DNA of 64,000 nucleotides from Emticicia sp. CRIBPO (GTDB lineage: Bacteria > Bacteroidota > Bacteroidia > Cytophagales > Spirosomataceae), in assembly GCF_009905725.1 (NCBI RefSeq), contig NZ_JAAAKV010000018.1, forward strand, positions 18,908 to 82,907, written 5' to 3'. The notes under the pieces were generated by a model, which had not been told where the DNA came from, made no database searches, and was given only the letters and a program-made list of their open reading frames with translations. Both the position numbers and the translations under genes were made by a program. Shown here one piece after another: positions 34,780 to 42,616 of the stretch (position 1 is its first letter; each line of letters opens with the position of its first letter).

Positions 34780-36363
34780 CTATACCTTTTTGAGAGCTAT
34801 TGTTTTTTTAGTTATTGACTTAAATTTAAATCTTTGCCTGTTTTTAGTTTGTAATGAACTTAATAGGATATCAAAATGCCTCTTTAGTTGTTTGCGAATT
34901 GCAGGAGAATTTAGTCCTGGTTTAGATTCATTTTTAGAATTTTTGTAGACTTCCTTTGACGCTTTGAATGCATAAGCTAAAAAATTCCGTTTCCCAAGAT
35001 GAGTGTATTTTTCAAATAATTGTGCTTTCCATATTTTTTCAGATTCCTTATTGTTGTAGGCCATGGAGACAGTTTTTATTATGCGAGATTTCATTTTTCT
35101 ATAGTACCTTGAAAGGCTACTAGACCGAATTAACACGTCCTGGCCATTAAACTCAAAGCCAAGATATTGAAGGGGTTTATAAAAGTGTTTTTCATTAGTA
35201 TAGTCTATCGTTTTGATGTTTTTTTCTCTTTTTTTCTTTTTATTAAATCCTCTGATCACACCTTTGGAGTTTGCTTTAAATTCAATTATTTCAACTTTCT
35301 TATCTTGAATAGTTAAGAGACAATCATTCTTTATCTTTTCAATAATAAACGTTTCTAGTTCCTCAGCCTTTGAACTTTCACAAACTAATAAAATATCGTC
35401 ACAATATCTTCTATAGAGAAATCCTTCACTCTGAGATTTTCTGTGGAACTCTCTATCAAAGTCAAGTAAGTAGATGTTTGAAAGTACCGCACTCATACCG
35501 GAACCTTGAGGGATGCCGATTGGCCTGTTTTTATTTTCTCCTTTGTTAACAGTTATTAATTTGTCATCTCTTAGTCGGCTGTATTTCTCGAAGTCTGCCT
35601 TACCGGGGATCAAGTCTAGAAGCGTCTTTACAGATTTGTTCTCCTTGGGATTATTATATTTCCTGAGAAGACTCGATTTATTTACATAAGAATATTTAGT
35701 TAGGGCTTTATATAACTTATAATGATCCTCTGGAATTTGAGTACCTCCCATTACTTTGTTCCATTTTTCTTTAAGGATTAAATGATCAATATTGTCAAAA
35801 TATCCTTTTATATCCAACGCAATTGCCGTGCAATTACCCCTCTTTTTAACATCGTCAAATACTTCTTTCGAGAATTGTATATTACATTTTCCCCCAAGAT
35901 CCGAACGATAGGCTAATACACACTCATCAAAATTCTTGCTGGAAATGTATTCTTGATATTTCTTATTAAGTACATGGGCATAAAAACTAAAAATAAGACT
36001 GTCAGTGTGTGAAGCGAAGCATATGGGGCGGATTTTTGTTTCTAAGTTGTAAGAGTTATCAGATTCTTGATATTTATATCGAGGAGTTTTTATGAGAATT
36101 TTTAAAAAGGGGCGAAAACTCCACCACGTTTCTTTCTTATGTTCCTTATGATGCGTTTTTAGTTGATTTTTCAAAAGAGCTTTTAACTCTTCTTTTCTTT
36201 TTGGAAACCAAATCCTTAAGTCAAAATGGGTGTAGCCCTTCTTCTTATACTTTTTTTTAATTTCTCTGCCGGCTTTATCTTTTATAACAGTATAGTTAGC
36301 TTCCTCTAATTCCGACCACTCTTGCCAGTTTTTCTCAAATTCATCATTTTCATTTAGTAGCAT
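34780..36363 (-). CDS. Stand-alone reverse transcriptase, probably of the defence-associated (UG/DRT) class
   Basis: 527 aa from ATG 36363. RT blocks are present in order: KIRPICFASHTDSLIFSFY (RT1-2), IALDIKGYFDNIDH (motif A, Asp near residue 183), GIPQGSGMSAVLSNIY (motif B), YRRYCDDILLV (motif C, catalytic YCDD near 319) and LQYLGFEFNG (RT7), followed by a basic helical C-terminal domain of about 120 residues (SSLSRYYRKMK; SPAIRKQLKRHFDIL). There is no maturase X/HNH domain (not a group II intron), no IGNLTSQ motif (not a DGR), and it is too long for a retron RT. The ASH-x-D and PQGS...SNIYLLDFD patterns fit 'unknown group'/DRT antiviral RTs in my knowledge, but the exact group is not determined. 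The gene is visibly AT-richer than its neighbours and is preceded by a structured noncoding stretch. Confidence 0.85.
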   Translation of the reverse strand: MLLNENDEFEKNWQEWSELEEANYTVIKDKAGREIKKKYKKKGYTHFDLRIWFPKRKEELKALLKNQLKTHHKEHKKETWWSFRPFLKILIKTPRYKYQESDNSYNLETKIRPICFASHTDSLIFSFYAHVLNKKYQEYISSKNFDECVLAYRSDLGGKCNIQFSKEVFDDVKKRGNCTAIALDIKGYFDNIDHLILKEKWNKVMGGTQIPEDHYKLYKALTKYSYVNKSSLLRKYNNPKENKSVKTLLDLIPGKADFEKYSRLRDDKLITVNKGENKNRPIGIPQGSGMSAVLSNIYLLDFDREFHRKSQSEGFLYRRYCDDILLVCESSKAEELETFIIEKIKNDCLLTIQDKKVEIIEFKANSKGVIRGFNKKKKREKNIKTIDYTNEKHFYKPLQYLGFEFNGQDVLIRSSSLSRYYRKMKSRIIKTVSMAYNNKESEKIWKAQLFEKYTHLGKRNFLAYAFKASKEVYKNSKNESKPGLNSPAIRKQLKRHFDILLSSLQTKNRQRFKFKSITKKTIALKKV

Positions 36364-36717
36364 AGAATATAAGTTTTTAATGGGACACCGTCTGGAAAGC
36401 AATACCAAATCATAACTAAACCAGACGGTGTGCACTTTTTAAATTGCCTGGGCTGAAAGTCTACCCCTAAACTTTGAGGATTTAACCTCTACAGCACCTA
36501 TCCACCCATGGCCAATCAAACCAACAATGTATGTTGGGATGTGGCACTTCAGATTGTAATAACAACCTTTTCAAGATTACCGCTAGGATGATTGGATCCT
36601 AGTTTCGTTTTCCTTGAAACCTTAAGACTTTTCAGCCCCTCGGGCATTCCAAATTTCTTTGGAGGGGATTCTTAACATTAGAAGGATGAAAGCAGTACCT
36701 ACATTATGCAATCTTGT
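36364..36717 (-). ncRNA. Candidate structured RNA partner of the reverse transcriptase
   Basis: 354 nt between the 59-codon ORF and the RT start, with no credible ORF but many local helices. Beside the 11-bp stem there are CCAACA/TGTTGG (36521-36537, with outer CCAC/GTGG), CTAGGAT/ATCCTAG (36583-36602), and a compound stem CCCCT + CCAAA / TTTGG + AGGGG (36636-36667). DRT2- and DRT9-type RTs and retrons use a structured RNA encoded just upstream as template; position and structure here match that design. Ends and transcription are inferred, and no host-type promoter was found on this strand. Confidence 0.5.
36385..36431. repeat. 11-bp inverted repeat just upstream of the RT gene
   Basis: ACACCGTCTGG (36385-36395) and CCAGACGGTGT (36421-36431) form a perfect 11-bp stem with a 25-nt loop, ending 22 nt before the RT ATG. 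On the + strand a T run follows; on the RT strand it would close the 3' end of the noncoding stretch or sit in the RT leader. Confidence 0.75.
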
Positions 36718-36897
36718 TCAGCTGTTACTCTTTACGGTAGCAGCTGCTACGAGCACTTGCACTCCCGATATTCTTACCAGCATTGCTGCTGTGTTGGAAA
36801 TATCAGTTCGTTTCGGTAACTTTAACATTCTACCATCGGCCTGACACCTATGCATGTTCGTTTCGTCTATAATTGTGCCATTTGCTTTTGCTGTCAT
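36718..36897 (-). CDS. Possible 59-aa ORF upstream of the RT locus
   Basis: ATG 36897 to TGA 36718, beginning MTAKANGTIIDETNMHRC and ending VLVAAATVKSNS, on the RT strand. After the TGA the same frame stays open for another 31 codons (RIPSKEIWNARGAEKS at its end). I recognise no family. It contains a perfect 14-bp palindrome (36737-36750), so the DNA may serve as structured RNA rather than, or as well as, coding sequence. A + strand frame over the same DNA is equally open. Confidence 0.35.
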   Translation of the reverse strand: MTAKANGTIIDETNMHRCQADGRMLKLPKRTDISNTAAMLVRISGVQVLVAAATVKSNS

Positions 36898-37045
36898 TAT
36901 GGCAGGTTAATTATTGTGAATTTGAAGGATAATCATGTTAGAGCCTGTCAAAATGGGAAAAAGCATCGTGTTTATGCCTGATATCGGAAGTGTATGTAAA
37001 TATGTCATGAATTAGCATGGCTTTCTAAAAATATCCCCTCACCCC

Positions 37046-37077
37046 CTTGACAAATCCCCCAATCTCTCCTACATTTA
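37046..37077 (+). promoter_or_regulatory. Candidate promoter of the 37117 gene
   Basis: CTTG (37046-37049), 20 nt, TACATTTA (37070-37077): one mismatch in each box of the Bacteroidota consensus, 39 nt before the ATG. Confidence 0.5.
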
Positions 37078-37116
37078 TCCGGTTTTAAAATATTGAATCA
37101 CAACCAGATAAAAAAC

Positions 37117-37842
37117 ATGATCAGAAACTCCACCTCCACCGGACATGTCATCAATGTCGCCAATTTCGAAACCCTCATCGCTTTCTGTGTAAGCAATAAA
37201 GATGTGTACCAACCCGGCAATGCCCTCATCTCCCTCAACGCCCTCAGGGACAAAGCAAAACAGGCCCGCGAAATCCTCGTAGAATGCAACATAAAACGCA
37301 CAGCCTACCAGAACGCCGTCGGTGCCCGCATTGAGGCCTTCAAAGAACTGAAGCCCCTCGCCACCAGGATCATCAGTGGCTTGTCGGTCTCCGGCGTCAG
37401 CTCCCAGACCATGGAAGGAGCCCGCAGCATCAACCGCCGCATTCAGGGAAAACGCCTCAAGACCCGCAAACTCGCCGAAGAACAAGGCCTGAAAACCATC
37501 TCCGGCTCACAACTCAGCTACGACACCCGCATCAGCAACCTCGACAGTTTAATCCAGTTTGTCAGCTCACATCCGGAATACCAGCCCAACGAGCCATTCA
37601 TGAAACCCGACGGCCTGAGACAGTTTTCTAAAGAACTGAAAGCCCTCTACGACGCTGTCGGAGCCTCCGAGAACCCCTGGTTCTCTGCCCGCGTAGCCCG
37701 TGATAAGATACTGTACAGCCCGGAAGACGGCCTCGTTCGCCTGGCCACTATGGTGAAAGACTACCTCAGGTCAGTCTTCGGAGCCGCCGACCCTGCCTTC
37801 GCTGAGATCAACCACCTCCAGTTCCGGACCCTGATGCATTAA
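37117..37842 (+). CDS. Unknown helical protein preceding a tandem repeat
   Basis: 241 aa from ATG 37117 (a TTG at 37093 would add 8 residues). Predicted mostly helical and basic, with two related halves: TLIAFCVSNKDVYQPGN near residue 19 and SLIQFVSSHPEYQPNE near 148, so it is an internal duplication. I do not recognise a named family, though similar proteins occur in Bacteroidota. GC content returns to the host level here, unlike the RT island. Its stop overlaps an open frame that runs into the 21-bp repeat downstream. Confidence 0.75.
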   Translation: MIRNSTSTGHVINVANFETLIAFCVSNKDVYQPGNALISLNALRDKAKQAREILVECNIKRTAYQNAVGARIEAFKELKPLATRIISGLSVSGVSSQTMEGARSINRRIQGKRLKTRKLAEEQGLKTISGSQLSYDTRISNLDSLIQFVSSHPEYQPNEPFMKPDGLRQFSKELKALYDAVGASENPWFSARVARDKILYSPEDGLVRLATMVKDYLRSVFGAADPAFAEINHLQFRTLMH

Positions 37843-37900
37843 GCTCAGATGTCCCTGCCGATACCAGGAAACACCCGCCACGAGAGCAGAACATGTTAAC

Positions 37901-38320
37901 CCGAGTGAGGAAACTACCGACATGAGTGAGGAATCTGCTAACCCGAGTGAAGAAACTACCGACCCGAGTGAAGAACATAGTAACATGAGTGAAGAATATA
38001 GTAACACGAGTGAAGAACCTGCTAACCGGAGTGAGAAAACTACCGACACGAGTGAAGAACATAATAACCAGAGTGAGGGAACTACCGACATGAGTAAAGA
38101 ACATACTAACCTGAGAGAGGGAACTACCGACACGAGTGAAGAACATACTAACCTTAGAGAGGGAACTACTGACATGAGTGAAGAACATATTAACCGGAGT
38201 GAGGAAACTACCGACAAGAGTGAAGAATATACTAACCTGATAGAGGGAACTATCGACACGAATGAAGAACATACCAACCGGAGTGAGGGAACTACCGACC
38301 CGAGAGTCAGACTAACGGAC
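37901..38320 (+). repeat. Tandem array of about twenty 21-bp units
   Basis: Degenerate 21-bp units, alternating in two flavours to give a 42-bp period, of the form (C/A)GAGTGA(G/A)GAA... ending in AAC or GAC. In the frame of 37922 they read x-S-E-E-x-x-(N/D). That frame is open from 37835 to 38425 but has no start before 37922, and it is +1 relative to the preceding gene. All three other frames crossing it are also largely open because the unit is a multiple of 3. 38321-38619 holds only the frame's non-repetitive tail and then no recognisable feature. Confidence 0.85.
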
Positions 38321-38619
38321 ATCTTTCTCAATACCCCGAAAGTAAAACATAATAATGCAGGCTACCCGCAAAAAACAACCCGCCGCTGCTTCATTTCTGA
38401 CAACGTAAAACATAAAACAACCTGAATATCTGACAATAGTACCTCTGACAAACACATATCAGCCACCGGGGTTTTAATATCCTGAAGAGCAAAGAACAAA
38501 TGTCCCAACGAAATAATACAAAAGACCGAAAACAGACTGCCTAGGGCTGATGACTCCTCCATGTTTTGACATGTGACAACAAATATTCCATCCGTGCAGA
38601 ACAGAAAGCTAACAGCTGT

Positions 38620-40275
38620 TCAGTACCCAAGCTTCGGCTCCACCCACAATGCCGTCAGCACCACCATAATCACCACCAACCACACCCAATCCGGCACCTC
38701 TGAGGTAATGGTCCCGGTGGCATTACCTGAACTGCCCGTTTCAAGTTCTGCATGGGCCAGCACGGTTTCTTCTATCTGTTTCGCACGGGCTGCAGGGCCA
38801 TCTTCCACATACACTTCAAGAGAATCCTGGAAAGGTTGCCAGCCTGTTTGACTGAAACGGTAATCTGTACCATAGTTTAAGGCATTTACGGCCGACTTTT
38901 TCAATGAAACCGTGTCGTTTTCGAGATGGAGTTTTTCAGCAGAAGCAGCCGGCTGATTGACACGGAAACTTGTCCGCACATCTTTCAGCACGGGGCCATC
39001 CAGCACCACGTTGTTGTCAAAGGCAGGAGTGAGATTTTGCAGAATACCCGCCCATATTTTGTTATAAGTTACACTGTCGCCGCTCAGTTTTAGCGAAAAA
39101 GTCTCGTTAAGGAGGCTTACACCCACTTTTCCGGCAGTTTTCTGCACGGCTACCGGGTATCCGGCCACATTTTTCTGGTTGAGGTGCGGCTCTATCTGGT
39201 AGGGGAGTGTGGTGAGCTCTTTGCCTACCGCCACAGACTCCTCATTCGATATCTTTTTCGCTTTCCATCTGGTGCCCAGGGCCAGGTTAATCGCATTCAG
39301 GTCACGTCCCGGTTCGGTCAGTCCTGAAAAGAACACACTTTTGCCCTCCGACACCGCCTTTTTTACCTGGCTATTGGTAGCATTGCCCGCGTCAGTGATG
39401 ATGAGATCCGGTACAAAAGCCCCGGCCGATTTATTAATCGAAGTTCTGTTTAAGGTATTTTTAGCCACCTGGGTGCTCATTTCGACACGATACCCCTGGT
39501 GTCCGAGCCATTCGGCAAGCGTTTTACTTTCAAAATCGGGGTTGTCGAGCAGGAAAAGAACAGACAGCGGAGGCCGGTTGACGGTATAAAAACGTACCTG
39601 CTGAAGTTCCTTCTCATGCAGTTCAAGTTCGGCGGTAGTTCTGCCCACCGAAAAAGCCGGGAAACTCAGTCTGAAAGCATTAAACCCTTTTTTTAGCATC
39701 ACACTATCGAGCACCTTTCCGGCATACTTTATTTTCAGGGTGCCTGCTTCGCTGAGGTCCATTTTACCCGAAACTTCCTGCACGTCACCCCGCCTCAGCA
39801 CTGTTTTCCACCGCACATCCTGCAGCTGGTCCGGTTCATAATAAGGCAGCCACGTCACCTGCTGACTGCTCAGGCGGCTGATGATTTCGGGGTCGGATTC
39901 CTGCCCCAGGAAATAGAAACTTCCCGCATGAACAGCCCCCTTATTGCTTTTTCTTTTAAACTCAGCATAAGACATGCTCGCCGGAATAGCCAGGCTGTCT
40001 TTCATCTTACTCACGACCGCCGACGGTACCTCATCGCTCACCACCAGCAGCTTATCAGACCCCGCAGAGCTCGTCCAGGTAGGCTGGATGGCAAACAGCA
40101 GGAGGATCACCCACAGCAGAACATTCAGGAACAGCTTCACCCTCACCTGGGCTTTACTCAGGTTTTTGCGGGTCAGTATGGCCCGGAGCTGCACCGCCAG
40201 TAACAACAGCAACGCGATGAAAACAAGCCAGTTGTAGCCCGAAAGAAATGAAAGTATAACAGTGTTTAAGTACAT
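38620..40275 (-). CDS. Membrane protein of the MoxR/BatA cluster
   Basis: 551 aa. Two N-terminal helices (residues 12-28 and 45-62) and one C-terminal helix (about 525-545) enclose a large periplasmic region. It contains a glutamine-amidotransferase-like/DUF-type segment (PPLSVLFLLDNPDFESKTLAEWLGHQGYRVE; VPDLIITDAGN), as in BatA-type aerotolerance proteins. It starts at the base before the stop of the preceding gene, so it is translationally linked to it. Such proteins accompany MoxR-DUF58 chaperone systems; the exact role is unknown. Confidence 0.75.
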   Translation of the reverse strand: MYLNTVILSFLSGYNWLVFIALLLLLAVQLRAILTRKNLSKAQVRVKLFLNVLLWVILLLFAIQPTWTSSAGSDKLLVVSDEVPSAVVSKMKDSLAIPASMSYAEFKRKSNKGAVHAGSFYFLGQESDPEIISRLSSQQVTWLPYYEPDQLQDVRWKTVLRRGDVQEVSGKMDLSEAGTLKIKYAGKVLDSVMLKKGFNAFRLSFPAFSVGRTTAELELHEKELQQVRFYTVNRPPLSVLFLLDNPDFESKTLAEWLGHQGYRVEMSTQVAKNTLNRTSINKSAGAFVPDLIITDAGNATNSQVKKAVSEGKSVFFSGLTEPGRDLNAINLALGTRWKAKKISNEESVAVGKELTTLPYQIEPHLNQKNVAGYPVAVQKTAGKVGVSLLNETFSLKLSGDSVTYNKIWAGILQNLTPAFDNNVVLDGPVLKDVRTSFRVNQPAASAEKLHLENDTVSLKKSAVNALNYGTDYRFSQTGWQPFQDSLEVYVEDGPAARAKQIEETVLAHAELETGSSGNATGTITSEVPDWVWLVVIMVVLTALWVEPKLGY

Positions 40276-42495
40276 CTATTGAAGGTTTTTCCAGAAAGCT
40301 TTTTCCAGTCTTTTTTCACTTGAATATGATTTGCCGGGAAGATTGCCTGGCAATCCCGTCCCGGTCAAAGCATACATTTTGGTTTTTAATTCCGATTGCT
40401 CGTCTTCCGATAAGCTTTTATCATTGATGATTTTTTGCAACAACGTCAGCACCGACCAGCTCGACAGGCTGCTGTTGACTGCCTTATGGCTCAGATAAGT
40501 CCCCAGCGTGAGCACTTTTTGTTTCTGAACGGCCCCCAGTTTCTGATTTGCCTGCTGTGTGTCGAGGATCCCCAGGACTTCCGCCACCAGTTTTTCCAGC
40601 TGCACTTTCGTCAGTACCTTCTCCACGCTGTATTTGTCGTTGAACTTGGTCAACTCTCCTGTCAGCCTTTTCTCCTTTTCTTTGATCGGCGGCGGATCAA
40701 AGCTCGTTTTCTTGACAAAAGTCCGGGCTTTGTGTTGTGCCGATTTCAGAAACTCCAGGGCCTTCTTTTCAAAAGGCAGGGCTTTCTCAGGTTCATACAA
40801 ACGCAGGTGAAGCTCAGACTGCCACATCTGTTCCAGGGCCATTTTCAGCAGACTCCGGGTCGATTCTTCGTAAAAAGTATTGGCCTCGCCGTCGTCATGG
40901 GAGTGCACGTAATCTTCCAGCAGTGCCGCCACAGGATCCTTGTCCTCATTCATGGTTTTGCTTCCGCCGTGCTCATGCTCGTGTTCATGTCCGCCACCCG
41001 GTTCAGTGTCGTGCTCCCCTTCATCATGGGCATGCACAAAACCTTTGAGTAAATCGGCTGTACTGTTACTTCCGCCGCCACCGGGAGGCAAAGCCGCCCC
41101 GCCACCGATGGAATTCTCAAACTCTTCGCCGAGGTATTGCCCGTAACGCAGACGCAGGGCTTTCTGGTCAAAGCCGATCTCATTGGAAGTGCTGTTGAAT
41201 TCCTTTTTATCCATCTTCTTCCGCTTCGCAATCAGCTTCTCCGTATCGATAATGATCTGTCGCTGGCTTCTGAAGTATTCCGGCATGATGTTCATCGCCA
41301 TGGTTGCCAGGTCACCCTCTTCTGTGGCCGAAGTATCCTTATAAACAATGAAATAAGTATCAGATTTGGTGAAATTAGGCTCAGGTCTTTTGTTGTCAAC
41401 CGCCCCCCAGTAATAGTAAAGCTCATCTCCCGGTGCAAAATTAAGTGCTTTCAGGTCGATGGTTTTAGACACAGACGCCGTTTTGAAGTTGGCCTGCCCC
41501 ACAGGGAACCGCACTTCCCTGAACTTCACATTCTCTCCCGACCCCCTCGCCAGGGTAGCCACAATAAAGGCCTGACTCACCAGGAAATCATCAGAGATTT
41601 TGGCCGAGATCTGTATCGTTTTCGGATCTTTCAGGAAATGATAGCGGTATAATTCTTTTGACGCCGGCTCAATCTTCGGGGCAAGGTCAGGAATGGCCTC
41701 GAGGCGGTAGTAATCCGACTGATATACCAGCGAATCTTTCCAGTAAGCTTTTAAGGCATAAAGGCCTGAGTTGAGGAGGTGATCGGAATATTCAAAAGTG
41801 CCGTCGTGTAATTTGAAAGGTAATTCTTCGCCGCGGTTATTGCTCAGTTTCATCACCAGTTGCTTGCTGTGATCAAACTTAACCCGCCAACGCAATACCG
41901 AACCCGTGATGGCGGAGGCATTTAGCTCATCCGTTTCTTTGGCAGCGATGCCGGTATAAGCCGGGGGATAAATGCCCAGTCTGGCAGAGGCAAATTTCGG
42001 CGGTAAAGCCTCATTCACTTTTTTGTCAGGTTGCAGCTCACTGAAAATACTCCCTGTCGCCGATTGTTTTTTGCTGAGCAAAGGATATCCGAAATGCACC
42101 GCCAGTGCTGCAGTAAAGGCCAGCAGGTAAATACCCAGCCGGGAGGATAAAACATTGGGGATCTGATGTCCCTGAATCTTGGTGAGCAACCGCTCGAGCT
42201 GAAGCTGTTCGGCCAGGTTGGGCTGTTCTACTTCCAGCAGCGGCAGGCTGTATTCTGTATCACCGATGGTGCGGTGGATCAATCTCACGGCTTCCTGTTT
42301 TTTATCTTTGAACAAACCCGTCAGGTAAGCTGCTGCGGCAAAAACAGCCAGTCCGGCTACAGCACTCCACACTACCGCAGGGGTAAAGGCAGAGATCAGC
42401 AGGAAAGCTGCCGCTCCGCAGAACAAACTCTTCAGCAAAGCTGCCCCATGCAACTGGAAATTAACCCCTGATATGATTTTATTGATCTCTTTCAT
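40276..42495 (-). CDS. Large DUF4175-like membrane protein with His-rich insert
   Basis: 739 aa. Two N-terminal helices (about 22-60) and one near 122-140 are followed by a periplasmic beta-rich part and a helical C-terminal half. The layout resembles DUF4175 proteins seen with BatA/MoxR clusters. Residues about 483-540 form a His/Asp/Glu-rich insert: two related units, GFVHAHDEGEHD and DYVHSHDDGEAN, flank HEHEHEHG. This looks like a metal-binding stretch. It is co-operonic with the 38620 gene (no gap) and follows the BatA-like gene by 121 bp. Confidence 0.75.
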   Translation of the reverse strand: MKEINKIISGVNFQLHGAALLKSLFCGAAAFLLISAFTPAVVWSAVAGLAVFAAAAYLTGLFKDKKQEAVRLIHRTIGDTEYSLPLLEVEQPNLAEQLQLERLLTKIQGHQIPNVLSSRLGIYLLAFTAALAVHFGYPLLSKKQSATGSIFSELQPDKKVNEALPPKFASARLGIYPPAYTGIAAKETDELNASAITGSVLRWRVKFDHSKQLVMKLSNNRGEELPFKLHDGTFEYSDHLLNSGLYALKAYWKDSLVYQSDYYRLEAIPDLAPKIEPASKELYRYHFLKDPKTIQISAKISDDFLVSQAFIVATLARGSGENVKFREVRFPVGQANFKTASVSKTIDLKALNFAPGDELYYYWGAVDNKRPEPNFTKSDTYFIVYKDTSATEEGDLATMAMNIMPEYFRSQRQIIIDTEKLIAKRKKMDKKEFNSTSNEIGFDQKALRLRYGQYLGEEFENSIGGGAALPPGGGGSNSTADLLKGFVHAHDEGEHDTEPGGGHEHEHEHGGSKTMNEDKDPVAALLEDYVHSHDDGEANTFYEESTRSLLKMALEQMWQSELHLRLYEPEKALPFEKKALEFLKSAQHKARTFVKKTSFDPPPIKEKEKRLTGELTKFNDKYSVEKVLTKVQLEKLVAEVLGILDTQQANQKLGAVQKQKVLTLGTYLSHKAVNSSLSSWSVLTLLQKIINDKSLSEDEQSELKTKMYALTGTGLPGNLPGKSYSSEKRLEKAFWKNLQ

Positions 42496-42616
42496 CTGTT
42501 TAAAATTTTTAAGCCAGGAAATGAATATCTTAAAAATTTTAAGACATTCAGGAATTCACCTGAAATTTATTCATTCTTTACGGTGTAATTTGAATTGAAT
42601 AAATTTTAAGCTCATT

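Noticed and set aside
36659..36844. 61-codon ORF on the + strand
   Set aside because: It lies antisense to the candidate 59-codon ORF and the structured region, has no promoter and no recognisable protein features; kept only as a remark under the RT locus.
34780..36900. Group II intron
   Set aside because: No maturase X or HNH domain in the protein and no recognisable domain V hairpin or GUGYG-like 5' end around the gene.
34780..36900. Diversity-generating retroelement
   Set aside because: The RT lacks the IGNLTSQ-type motif, there is no avd-like gene and I found no template/variable repeat pair in the window.
34390..37090. Integration by a site-specific mobile element
   Set aside because: No integrase, tRNA target or flanking direct repeats were found, although the AT-rich composition does suggest transfer.
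37901..38320. CRISPR array
   Set aside because: Units are contiguous 21-bp repeats without unique spacers and degenerate throughout; no cas genes are nearby.
37771..38331. - strand ORFs across the tandem repeat
   Set aside because: They exist only because the repeat unit is a multiple of three without stops; no promoter, start context or family match.
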